Source: Syntrophaceae bacterium (GTDB lineage Bacteria; Desulfobacterota; SM23-61). From it: DNA of 10,298 nt. The position numbers and the translations under genes were made by a program. How positions within the stretch are numbered: position 1 is the first letter of the stretch; each line of letters starts with the position of its first letter. Below, one piece after another: positions 1 through 6,880 of the stretch. The stretch spans positions 8,479 through 18,776 of the forward strand of contig PMCE01000321.1 in assembly GCA_003154025.1 (NCBI GenBank), in the 5' to 3' direction. The notes beneath the pieces were generated by a model that saw nothing but the letters and a program-made list of their open reading frames with translations, ran no database searches and had not been told where the DNA came from.

Positions 1-114
1 ACCTTGTGCCTGTCCTTTTATCCCTAGATGTTTAAATTTGTTTTTCTCCCATCTATTTTTATCTGTTCTTGTTTAATCCCATCTCTGCAGTCATCAACAA
101 TAAATCCACACAAT

Positions 115-132
115 TCCACAACATGTTGTGGA
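115..132. repeat. 18-bp perfect palindrome upstream of smc promoter
   Basis: TCCACAACATGTTGTGGA is a perfect inverted repeat with no spacer, in otherwise AT-rich noncoding DNA. It ends 38 bases before the putative -35 box of smc. Its size and symmetry resemble a dimeric repressor or activator site. It is not followed by a T-run, so it does not look like a terminator. No regulator family is recognised from the sequence, and a chance or structural origin is possible. Confidence 0.5.
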
Positions 133-170
133 TGGCGCCTTATTATCATACATTTAGTTGTATTTTTGAC

Positions 171-199
171 TTTACAAAAAATCCCTTCCTTGCTAGAAT
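171..199 (+). promoter_or_regulatory. Putative sigma70 promoter of smc (extended -10)
   Basis: TTTACA (171-176, five of six matches to TTGACA) is followed by a 17-base spacer and TAGAAT (194-199, five of six matches to TATAAT). A TG dinucleotide at 191-192 gives an extended -10. Transcription would begin near 206, leaving an untranslated leader of about 80 bases before smc. An overlapping TTGACT at 166-171 would need a 22-base spacer and is less likely to be the -35. This is a pattern match only. Confidence 0.6.
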
Positions 200-284
200 G
201 GGTTCCGTATAGGGGAGGATCGCATTTGCTGGCAAATATAATCGAATTCATTCATCATTTGATCATTCAATCGAAGGGGTAGCC

Positions 285-3200
285 ATGAAGATAAGAAGGA
301 TGGAAGTTCTCGGGTTCAAATCTTTCTCCGAGAAGACCCAGATCGAATTCCCCCGGGGGGTTACAGCGGTAGTGGGGCCCAACGGCTGCGGGAAATCGAA
401 TGTGGTGGATGCCATCCGCTGGGCTCTCGGAGAACAGAGCCCCAAGCAACTCCGCGGCAAAGCTATGGAGGATGTGATCTTCAACGGCACGGAATTCAAG
501 AAGCCCACGGGCATGGCCGAAGTCACTCTCGTCTTCTCCAACGAAAACGGCAAACCCCTCGCCGATTATCTCGATTACACCGAAATCTCCGTCTGCCGCC
601 GGCTCTTCCGTTCGGGGGAGAGCGAGTATCTGATCAACAAGGTGCCCTGCCGCCTCAAGGACGTTACCGACCTCTTTCTGGGTACGGGGGTCGGCCATCG
701 GGCCTACTCCATCGTGGAACAGGGAAAGATGGAGTTCGTCCTGAACGCCAAGCCCGAAGAGCGGCGCATCCTCATCGAGGAAGCGGCCGGCATCACCAGA
801 TACAAAGATCGTAAAGCCGCCGCCCTCCGCAAGATCGAGGCCACCCAACAGAACCTCCTGCGCCTGAGCGACGTCATCGGCGAGATCAAGAGGCAGATGA
901 ACTCCCTGAACCGGCAGGCCAAGAAGGCCGAGCGGTACAAGGGCTACCGCGACGAGATGCGGGCCGTCGAGCTGGGGCAGGCCCATCAGACCTACCACTC
1001 CCTGGAAGAACAGCACCAGGAGATGCAGTCCTCTCTGCAGGAGATGAAGGACCTGGAGATGAAGGCTACGGCCGAAATCCAGGAGGTGGAAGCGGCCGTG
1101 GAACGGATCAAGGTCAATCTCCTGGACCTGGAGCGGGACCTGACGTTCCACCAGGAAAAGCTTTCCGAGAATGAGGGCGGCATCAAAACCCGGGAGAACC
1201 AGATCGAGCTCTCCTCCCGCGATCGGGAGAACCTGCAGAAGCAGGCTTTCCGTGCGGAGGAGGAGATCGGCAAGCTGACTCAGCAGATTGAAGACGCTAG
1301 CCGGGAGATCCGGGGCTACGAAGAATCCCTGCAGGACCTCCAGCAGAAGATCGCCTGCGAGGCGGATTCCCAGTTCGAAAAGGAGAGGATCTTCTCCGAT
1401 AAGAAAATCCAGCTCGCCGACCACGAACACGCCCTAGCGAACGAGAAGAACACGCTGGTGGACCTCCTCACCCGCTTGGCCCACGTGAAGAACCAGCTCC
1501 TGGACCTGAACCGCCGTTCCGTGGAACTCCTGCGCCGCCAAGAAAAGCTGGCCGGAGAAAGGATGGAGGACGAGAAAAAGGCCGAAGAGCTCCAGCATCA
1601 CATGGCCCAGCAGTCTCTGCAGCTGACCGACCGCCGGAACGCCCGGAGCCAGGTCGAGGGGCAGAAGGAGGAGAAAAGCGCCCACCTCAAAGAGCTCCAG
1701 TCTTCCCTGGCATCCCTCCAGGAGGGGCTGTACCAGCAGCGGGAGCGGTCGAACCGGGAAAGCTCCCGGCTCAACTCCCTCCTGGAACTCCAGAAAAACT
1801 TTGAAGGATACCAGGAAGGAGTTCGGTCCATTCTGCTCAAGAGGCAGGCCCAGGGTGTGGACAAAAACGGGATCTGGGGCTTGGTGGAGGACATCGTCGA
1901 GACCGACCCCCAGTACGAATGCGTGGTGGAATCGGTCCTGGGGGAAAAGCTCCAGCATTTCATCGTCCAGAACCACGAGGAGAGCCTCAAGGCCATCGAT
2001 TACCTGAAGGCCCAGGGTTCGGGCCGCTCCAGCTTCATTCCCCTGCGGGTCAAGCCGAGTCCCTTGTCCTCGGCCTCCGCTTCCCCGAACGGGATGGTCA
2101 CTCCCCTCCTTGACGTAGTCAAGGTGAAGGGGGAATTTACTCCCCTGGCCGAATACCTCTTCGGCGATGTCTGGATTGTCCCCACGCTGCGCGAGGCCAT
2201 CGACCTCTGGAACCAGAACGGCATCTGGAAAACGCTGGTCACCCTGGACGGGGAGGTGCTTCATCCTTCGGGCGTGGTTACCGGAGGAAGCAAGGAGCAG
2301 GTGGCCACCGGGACCTTTCACCGCAAAAGAGAAATCCGGGACCTGGCCCACAGCACCGAAGAGTTGCGCCAGGAGATCACCTCCCTGGAAGGAAGACAGG
2401 AGCTTCTGCTCGCCGAAATCAGGCAGCTGGAAAGCGCCATCGAGGAATTGACCCAGGCCCTCCACCAGGAGGAACTGCGGATCGTGAGCGAGATGAAGGA
2501 GCTGGACCAGGGCCAGGTGGAACTCAAGCGCTGGCGGCAGGAGATCGAGACCCTCCAGTTCGAAGAGAGCCAGCTCGCCGAAGAGCGGGTGGAAGTCCAG
2601 GAACAGATCCGCCGGAATGAAGCGGCCCTCCAGGAGGCGGAGCAGGATAAACAAAACCGCGAAGGGGCTCTGTTCCAGCGGGAGAAGGACCTCCACGTCC
2701 TGAAGGGAGAGATCGAAACGCTCCTGACGGAAGTAACCGAGGCCAAGCTGCGGGTGGCCACGCTTCAGGAGAAGAAGCAGAACCTGGACCAGAACCTGGA
2801 AAGGGCTCGGCAGATCCGGCAGGAGAACGAGTCCCTTCTCTCCCGCCGACGCGAGGAGGTTGAGGATTGTCTCCGCCAGATTCAGGAGGCGGAGGAAAAG
2901 CGGCGCCAGGCCGAGGCCGACCTCCATCGTCTCCTGGCGGAGCACCAGGAGCTTCAATCCCATCTGGGGACAAAGAGAGAAAACCTCCTCCAGGAGCGGG
3001 AAAAACTGGAAAAATCGGAAGTCCTTTGGAAAGAGCGGCGAGAGAGCCTGCACGGCCTCCACGACCGGAAGAACACCCTCTCGATGAAACTCATGGAGAC
3101 CGACCTCAACCTGAAACACCTTCTCTCCAGCGTGGAGGAGAAGCATCGGATTTCCACGGAAACCTTCCTGGGCCGTCAGGATGATAAGGATTACTTTGCT

Positions 3201-3842
3201 CCCGAAGTTGAGGCCCGCCTGGTCGAGCTCAAATCCCTGATCGAATCCATGGGCGAGGTGAACCTGCTGGCCATCGAAGAATACGAGGAGTGCAGGATTC
3301 GCCTCGATTTTCTCACCGAGCAGGAGGCGGACCTGGTTCAATCCCTGGAAGCCCTGGACCAGGCCATCAAGAAGATCAACCGGACCTCCCGCAAGCGCTT
3401 TGCCTCCACCTTCGAGGCGGTGAACCAGAAGTTCAAGGAGATTTTTTCCATCCTCTTCGGGGGAGGTCGGGCCGAGATGGTGCTGACCGACGAATCCAAC
3501 CTCCTGGAGACCGGCGTGGATATCATCGTGCAGCCCCCGGGAAAGAAGCTCCAGAACGTCACCCTTCTTTCCGGCGGAGAGAAAGCCCTCACCTCCATGG
3601 CGTTGATCTTTTCCCTCTTCCTCATCAATCCCAGTCCTTTCTGCATGATGGACGAAGTGGATGCCCCTATGGACGACGCCAACATCGGTCGATTCAATAA
3701 TATGATCCAGGAACTGGCGAAGAGATTTCAAATCATCCTGGTGACCCACAACAAACGGACCATGGAGATCGCCGATACCCTCTACGGCGTCACCATGGAA
3801 GAGCCTGGCACTTCCAAGATTGTATCCGTAAAACTCAACTGA
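285..3842 (+). CDS. smc: Chromosome partition protein Smc
   Basis: This is the SMC ATPase of 1185 residues, close to the usual bacterial length (about 1186 in B. subtilis). The N-terminal head has Walker A GPNGCGKS at residues 31-38 and the conserved KPEERR...EEAAGI segment near 160. Two long Glu/Gln/Lys/Arg/Leu-rich coiled coils (about 170-500 and 690-1000) flank a hinge at about 505-670 that ends in GVVTGGS (663-669). The C-terminal head has the ABC signature LSGGEK (1095-1100) and Walker B with D1123-E1124, followed by a D-loop. SMC homodimers, with ScpA and ScpB in known systems, compact and segregate the nucleoid; scpA and scpB are not in this window. ATG 285 is chosen because AAGGGG lies 5 bases upstream and the protein then begins at the conserved N-terminus. 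An in-frame ATG at 300 is less likely. ftsY follows 100 bases downstream and is probably co-transcribed at least in part. Confidence 0.98.
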   Translation: MKIRRMEVLGFKSFSEKTQIEFPRGVTAVVGPNGCGKSNVVDAIRWALGEQSPKQLRGKAMEDVIFNGTEFKKPTGMAEVTLVFSNENGKPLADYLDYTEISVCRRLFRSGESEYLINKVPCRLKDVTDLFLGTGVGHRAYSIVEQGKMEFVLNAKPEERRILIEEAAGITRYKDRKAAALRKIEATQQNLLRLSDVIGEIKRQMNSLNRQAKKAERYKGYRDEMRAVELGQAHQTYHSLEEQHQEMQSSLQEMKDLEMKATAEIQEVEAAVERIKVNLLDLERDLTFHQEKLSENEGGIKTRENQIELSSRDRENLQKQAFRAEEEIGKLTQQIEDASREIRGYEESLQDLQQKIACEADSQFEKERIFSDKKIQLADHEHALANEKNTLVDLLTRLAHVKNQLLDLNRRSVELLRRQEKLAGERMEDEKKAEELQHHMAQQSLQLTDRRNARSQVEGQKEEKSAHLKELQSSLASLQEGLYQQRERSNRESSRLNSLLELQKNFEGYQEGVRSILLKRQAQGVDKNGIWGLVEDIVETDPQYECVVESVLGEKLQHFIVQNHEESLKAIDYLKAQGSGRSSFIPLRVKPSPLSSASASPNGMVTPLLDVVKVKGEFTPLAEYLFGDVWIVPTLREAIDLWNQNGIWKTLVTLDGEVLHPSGVVTGGSKEQVATGTFHRKREIRDLAHSTEELRQEITSLEGRQELLLAEIRQLESAIEELTQALHQEELRIVSEMKELDQGQVELKRWRQEIETLQFEESQLAEERVEVQEQIRRNEAALQEAEQDKQNREGALFQREKDLHVLKGEIETLLTEVTEAKLRVATLQEKKQNLDQNLERARQIRQENESLLSRRREEVEDCLRQIQEAEEKRRQAEADLHRLLAEHQELQSHLGTKRENLLQEREKLEKSEVLWKERRESLHGLHDRKNTLSMKLMETDLNLKHLLSSVEEKHRISTETFLGRQDDKDYFAPEVEARLVELKSLIESMGEVNLLAIEEYEECRIRLDFLTEQEADLVQSLEALDQAIKKINRTSRKRFASTFEAVNQKFKEIFSILFGGGRAEMVLTDESNLLETGVDIIVQPPGKKLQNVTLLSGGEKALTSMALIFSLFLINPSPFCMMDEVDAPMDDANIGRFNNMIQELAKRFQIILVTHNKRTMEIADTLYGVTMEEPGTSKIVSVKLN

Positions 3843-3845
3843 AAT

Positions 3846-3929
3846 AGGGTTCGAGGATTCAAGGGGCCAAGGGGTCAAGTGTGATAGAATACTGTCTGGG
3901 ACCCTGGAACCCTTGACCCCGGGAACCCT
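3846..3929 (+). repeat. Long-range inverted repeat between smc and ftsY
   Basis: The 100-base gap can fold into a hairpin. The outer arms are AGGGTTC (3846-3852) and GAACCCT (3923-3929). The inner 9-bp arms are GGGGTCAAG (3871-3879) and CTTGACCCC (3912-3920). A second GGAACCCT at 3906-3913 could pair with the first outer arm instead, so two folds compete. There is no T-run after the stem, so it is not a classical terminator. The structure ends 4 bases before the ftsY Shine-Dalgarno GGAG (3934-3937). The loop contains TGATAGAAT (3882-3890), which matches an extended -10 but has no good -35 upstream. The repetitive GGGTTC/GGGGTCAAG wording suggests a dispersed intergenic repeat; that is inference. 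Confidence 0.55.
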
Positions 3930-3942
3930 CTTTGGAGTCATA

Positions 3943-4866
3943 ATGGCTGAAGAAAAGAAAGGCTTCTTCCAGCGTCTGAAAGAAGGCCTGCTCAAGACTC
4001 ACCAGGGGATGGTGAGCAAGATCGATCAGCTCGTCTCCGTCAAGAGGAAGATCGATGACCGCCTCCTGGAGGAACTGGAGGAGATCCTCATCACCAGCGA
4101 TGTGGGGGTCAAAACCACCCGGCAGCTGCTGGACAAAGTCACGGAGAAGGTAAAGCGCAAAGAGTTGGAGGATGCGGACCATCTGAAGAAGACCCTCCAG
4201 GAAGAGATGTTCCTCATTCTCCGCCAGCAGGAAAAGTCCCTGGACCTTTCCGCGGCCAGGCCCTTCATCATCCTGGTCATCGGCGTGAACGGCACGGGTA
4301 AGACTACCACCATCAGCAAGATGGCCCAGAAGTTCAACGGCCAGGGAAAGTCGGTCCTCCTCGTGGCCGGGGATACTTTCCGGGCCGCGGCCATCGAACA
4401 GCTGGAAATCTGGGGGCAGCGGGTAGGGTGCGAGGTGATCAAGCATCAGAGCGGCTCCGACCCCTCCGCCGTGGTCTTTGACGCCCTGAAGGCCGGAAAA
4501 GCCCGCGGTTCGGATATCATCATCGTCGATACCGCCGGCCGGCTCCACACCAAGGTAAATCTCATGGAGGAGTTGAAGAAGATCAAACGTGTCATGGCCC
4601 GGGAATTCCCCCATTCACCCCACGAAGTTCTCCTGGTCCTGGACGCCACCACCGGGCAGAACGCCATCTCTCAGGCCAAGATGTTCAACAAAGAGGTGGG
4701 GGTCACCGGAATCGCCCTCACCAAGCTGGACGGGACCGCCAAGGGAGGAATTCTGGTCAGCATCTCCGACGAGCTGAAGATTCCCATCCGCTACATCGGA
4801 ATCGGCGAAAAAGCGGACGATTTACGGGAATTCAGCGCCCGGGATTTCGTCGATGCCCTGTTTTGA
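3943..4866 (+). CDS. ftsY: Signal recognition particle receptor FtsY
   Basis: This SRP-type GTPase of 307 residues docks ribosome-SRP complexes at the inner membrane for co-translational insertion. The N domain is helical (about residues 1-100), beginning with the basic amphipathic MAEEKKGFFQRLKEG stretch typical of the membrane-targeting helix. The G domain shows G1 GVNGTGKTT (114-122), the DTFRAAA segment of the SRP-specific insertion, G3 DTAGR (196-200), G4 TKLD (260-263) and a closing GxGE...DL..F segment. The acidic A domain of E. coli FtsY is missing, as in many bacteria, so this is a short NG-type protein. ATG 3943 is preferred because GGAG lies 5 bases upstream; an in-frame TTG at 3913 lies inside the upstream hairpin arm. 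Adjacency to smc matches a linkage known elsewhere. Confidence 0.97.
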   Translation: MAEEKKGFFQRLKEGLLKTHQGMVSKIDQLVSVKRKIDDRLLEELEEILITSDVGVKTTRQLLDKVTEKVKRKELEDADHLKKTLQEEMFLILRQQEKSLDLSAARPFIILVIGVNGTGKTTTISKMAQKFNGQGKSVLLVAGDTFRAAAIEQLEIWGQRVGCEVIKHQSGSDPSAVVFDALKAGKARGSDIIIVDTAGRLHTKVNLMEELKKIKRVMAREFPHSPHEVLLVLDATTGQNAISQAKMFNKEVGVTGIALTKLDGTAKGGILVSISDELKIPIRYIGIGEKADDLREFSARDFVDALF

Positions 4867-4870
4867 GGCG

Positions 4871-4944
4871 GGGTGAAAAGGGCCAAAAAGCCGAGAGCGA
4901 AAGTTCACCGACCTTACTCGTTTCCCCTCTTTTCCTTTTCGCCC
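4871..4944 (+). other. Possible long stem in ftsY-TAXI gap
   Basis: GGGTGAAAAGG (4871-4881) can pair with CCTTTTCGCCC (4934-4944) as 11 base pairs with one G-U, across a 52-base loop. It starts just after the ftsY stop codon. A short T-run follows at 4959-4963, but it is 14 bases past the stem, too far for a normal intrinsic terminator. The arms are simple purine and pyrimidine runs, so chance complementarity is a real possibility. Confidence 0.25.
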
Positions 4945-5012
4945 TATTCCTATGCGCCTTTTTCTTGAACCCTGCGTTTCGTAGCCAAATCCTTATAAAA
5001 AGGGAGGGATTC

Positions 5013-5999
5013 ATGGACCGTCGGCGTTTCTTGAAGGTCATGGGAGCCGGAATGGGCGGGTTCTTGCTGCCCGGGTCTTTTCGGGGGTTGGCATGGGCGC
5101 AAGGGAGGAGATTGTCTCTGGCCACGGGGCCGGTGGGAGGGGTCTACTACGTCCTGGGCGGGGGAATGGCCAATGTCATTTCCAAGAATGTTCCCGGCAC
5201 GGAGGTTACTTCCGAACTTACCCAGGGCTCGGTCGATAACTGCCGGCTCGTCCACATGGACAAGGCCGATATGGCCATGACCATGGCGGATATTGCTTAC
5301 GATGCGTACCAAGGCACCGGTCGTTTCAAAGACATCGGGAAGGCCCAAATCCAGACTCTCTTCGTTATCTACAACAACTACCTCCACACCGTGGCCGCAG
5401 AGGGGAAGGGGATTAACACTTTTTTCGACCTGAAAGGGAAACGGGTCTCCACCGGGTCTCCCGGGAGCGGCTCGGAAGTCATCAGCATGCGCCTCTTGGA
5501 GGCCCACGGGATCAATCCGGAGAAGGACATCAGACGGGAACGGATCGGACCCACGGAATCCGCAGGAGCCCTGAAGGACCGGAAGATCGATGCCTTCTTC
5601 TGGATGGCCGGCATCCCCATGCCCATTGTCCTGGACCTTGTGTACACGCCCGGAATGAATGTGCGCCTTCTTTCCCATGAGAAGGGAATCCCCGCCATGC
5701 AGCAGAAGTTCGGGCCCCACTATTTCCAGCTGACTATTCCGAAGGGAACCTACAAGGGGATCGACTACGACGTGCCCGTGGTGTGCGTCTCCAACCTGCT
5801 GATCTGCAACCAGAAGATGGACGAGAAGGTCGCCTATTCGGTCGTCAAGGCGATCATGGAGCACAGGGAGGACCTGGTTATCGTCCACAAGGAAGCCGAA
5901 AAGATCACACCCCAATCCGCCGTCGTCGGTTCCCCCCTCCCCTTGCATCCGGGGGCCGTCAAGTATTACCAGGAGAAGGGGGTGAAAATTCCGGGCTGA
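5013..5999 (+). CDS. TAXI family TRAP transporter solute-binding protein, Tat signal
   Basis: The 328-residue protein has a twin-arginine signal peptide: RRRFLK at residues 3-8, a Gly/Leu-rich core, and a likely cleavage site after AWA at residue 29. It is therefore probably exported folded to the periplasm. The mature part opens with the TAXI hallmark LATGPVGGVYYVLGGGMA, then GTEVTSELTQGSVDN, and later a FDLKGKRVSTGSPGSGSE segment. These are typical of the TAXI subgroup of TRAP binding proteins, which deliver organic acids or amino acids to a membrane subunit. The substrate cannot be read from the sequence. ATG 5013 has AGGGAGGG 4 bases upstream and gives a clean signal peptide; an in-frame TTG at 4863 overlapping the ftsY stop would add a 50-residue extension and is rejected. 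No TRAP membrane gene is adjacent: ftsY lies before it and a convergent gene after it. Confidence 0.92.
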   Translation: MDRRRFLKVMGAGMGGFLLPGSFRGLAWAQGRRLSLATGPVGGVYYVLGGGMANVISKNVPGTEVTSELTQGSVDNCRLVHMDKADMAMTMADIAYDAYQGTGRFKDIGKAQIQTLFVIYNNYLHTVAAEGKGINTFFDLKGKRVSTGSPGSGSEVISMRLLEAHGINPEKDIRRERIGPTESAGALKDRKIDAFFWMAGIPMPIVLDLVYTPGMNVRLLSHEKGIPAMQQKFGPHYFQLTIPKGTYKGIDYDVPVVCVSNLLICNQKMDEKVAYSVVKAIMEHREDLVIVHKEAEKITPQSAVVGSPLPLHPGAVKYYQEKGVKIPG

Positions 6000-6027
6000 C
6001 GGCAAGGCAGGCAAGGGAAGTAAGGTA

Positions 6028-6062
6028 CGAGGCTCGAGATAGAAGCTTCGCGATATTTTTTT
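6028..6062 (+). terminator. Probable intrinsic terminator after TAXI gene
   Basis: CGAGGCT (6028-6034) pairs with AGCTTCG (6044-6050) as seven base pairs including one G-U, around a 9-base loop. Five bases later comes a run of seven T (6056-6062). This suits Rho-independent termination of the TAXI gene, which ends 28 bases upstream, before the convergent gene. The stem is short and the gap before the T-run is slightly long. Confidence 0.5.
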
Positions 6063-6070
6063 ACCTCGAC

Positions 6071-6092
6071 CTTCGGGCCCCGTACTTCGGGC
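6071..6092. repeat. Direct repeat in convergent spacer
   Basis: CTTCGGGC occurs at 6071-6078 and again at 6085-6092, a 14-base period, immediately beyond the stop codon of the minus-strand lipoprotein gene. CCCG (6079-6082) and CGGG (6088-6091) can form a small hairpin. GTACG (6025-6029) and CGTAC (6081-6085) can also pair across the terminator, with further GGC/GCC and TCGAG/CTCGA matches inside. It may contribute to ending minus-strand transcription, but no T-run on that strand supports this. Confidence 0.4.
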
Positions 6093-6093
6093 T

Positions 6094-6546
6094 TTACCTC
6101 TTAATCTTGAATTCGCCGCTCTTGGAGAAGGGATAGGTTGCCGTGCCCAGCCTGGCCTTGATAACCACCGCTCCATCGATTTTATACTTCAAATCCTGCC
6201 CGCCGAGAACCAATCGCAGGGGATCGCCCAGGTTCTTTAAATCGGTTTGGAGGGGGACCTGGACCAGGGTCGAGGAGCCTTTCGCAATTAGGACTTCTTT
6301 GTCGATTCGTCCCCTGCCCACTTCCCGCTCGTTAAAGGAAATGGTGTACTCCAGAACCAGAAGGTTCAAATCGAAGGAGTTGGGGTTCTGCACCTCGATC
6401 CCGAAGAGGAAGTGAACCTCCGCGAGGGAAAAGCGGGTGATCGAAACCTCTTTCAGGACAAAGGCGGGCTGTTTCAGAAACCAGCTCATGCAGGAAGGCA
6501 AGGAGAGAAGAACCGCGAGGAAAATAAGGAAAACGGACCGCTTCAT
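6094..6546 (-). CDS. LEA14-like (WHy domain) small lipoprotein
   Basis: This 150-residue protein begins MKRSVFLIFLAVLLSLPSC, a lipoprotein signal peptide with Cys19 as the probable lipidated residue. Pro at -2 of the lipobox is less common, so lipidation is likely but not certain. Residues about 25-145 contain the WHy/LEA14 pattern: a beta segment, FGIEVQNPNSFDLNL (conserved NPN), an LEYTISFNEREVGRG strand and an alternating hydrophobic C-terminal half. Bacterial members are small envelope lipoproteins of unknown function, sometimes linked to stress. It is convergent with the TAXI gene and divergent from the QueG-like gene. ATG at 6546 is preferred because it starts the signal peptide; an in-frame TTG at 6564 adds only six residues. 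No strong Shine-Dalgarno is seen: the best is GGGG 12 bases upstream. Confidence 0.85.
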   Translation of the reverse strand: MKRSVFLIFLAVLLSLPSCMSWFLKQPAFVLKEVSITRFSLAEVHFLFGIEVQNPNSFDLNLLVLEYTISFNEREVGRGRIDKEVLIAKGSSTLVQVPLQTDLKNLGDPLRLVLGGQDLKYKIDGAVVIKARLGTATYPFSKSGEFKIKR

Positions 6547-6580
6547 GGATTCATCATACCCCAAGATCTCAACGGGGGAA

Positions 6581-6734
6581 AGACCAAATTCAGTAACCGA
6601 TTACGCTCCAAGTCTGCCGTAGGGTTCACCGCACGGCACAGCCGCAACCAGAAATTTTATTGGGGCGCGGATGAACCCGGGTAAGAATTTAAGACTCCAA
6701 AGCATTTCTTAGTCGGGACACAGATCAAATTCAG
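6581..6734. repeat. Structured element flanked by near-identical direct repeats
   Basis: AGACCAAATTCAG (6581-6593) and AGATCAAATTCAG (6722-6734) match at 12 of 13 positions. Between them GGGTTCACCGC (6622-6632) pairs with GCGG-A-TGAACCC (6667-6678) as an 11-bp stem with one bulged A. Its 34-base loop contains a second perfect hairpin, CGGC-ACA-GCCG (6634-6644). Such nested stems resemble REP/BIME or miniature transposon-like elements, or a small structured RNA. No transposase accompanies it, so the class is undecided. Confidence 0.45.
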
Positions 6735-6818
6735 GGAAAACCAATACAGGATTTAAAAAGTCTGAACATAAATAGCACAGATTTTGGATTTTCGGTAAAA
6801 TAAGAAATGGTTCTTTTT

Positions 6819-6846
6819 CAATCCGCAATCCGCAATCGCCAATCCA
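6819..6846. repeat. Short tandem repeat, 7-bp unit
   Basis: Four consecutive 7-base units read CAATCCG, CAATCCG, CAATCGC, CAATCCA, followed by CAATTTT. The array stands 34 bases before the QueG-like start codon. TTTTGGATTTTCGG a little upstream is loosely complementary to it, so an imperfect hairpin is possible. Confidence 0.7.
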
Positions 6847-6880
6847 CAATTTTATTTTGATTTTTTGGGGAGGTTCTACG

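Larger units (their letters stand above)
6547..6880. other. Divergent intergenic region, 334 bases
   Basis: This spacer lies between the minus-strand lipoprotein gene and the QueG-like gene. The first half holds the hairpin element annotated at 6581-6734. The second half is AT-rich and ends in the heptamer array. TAAAAT at 6796-6801 could be a -10 for the QueG-like gene, but no acceptable -35 precedes it. A short open frame (6412-6684) gives no recognisable protein. No tRNA or complete transposase is visible. Confidence 0.6.

Noticed and set aside
104..133. DnaA-box-like ATCCACA and TGTGGAT motifs suggesting an origin
   Set aside because: Each differs from the strict 9-mer at two positions and there are no further boxes, DnaA gene or AT-rich 13-mers nearby.
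28..282. Small plus-strand ORF of 84 codons, and a minus-strand one of 75, in the smc leader
   Set aside because: Both lie in AT-rich DNA across the smc promoter and palindrome, have no Shine-Dalgarno and match no family I know.
1434..3995. Very long minus-strand open frame (853 codons) opposite smc, with a second at 267-1430
   Set aside because: smc is certain on the plus strand. The antisense frames arise from its repetitive Leu/Glu/Gln codons and show no domain, signal or start site of their own.
4994..4999. TATAAA as a -10 box for the TAXI gene
   Set aside because: It overlaps the Shine-Dalgarno region, and the nearest TTGAAC (4965-4970) is 23 bases away.
4863..5012. N-terminal extension of the TAXI protein from TTG 4863
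   Set aside because: It would bury a good Tat signal peptide and ignore the strong Shine-Dalgarno before ATG 5013.
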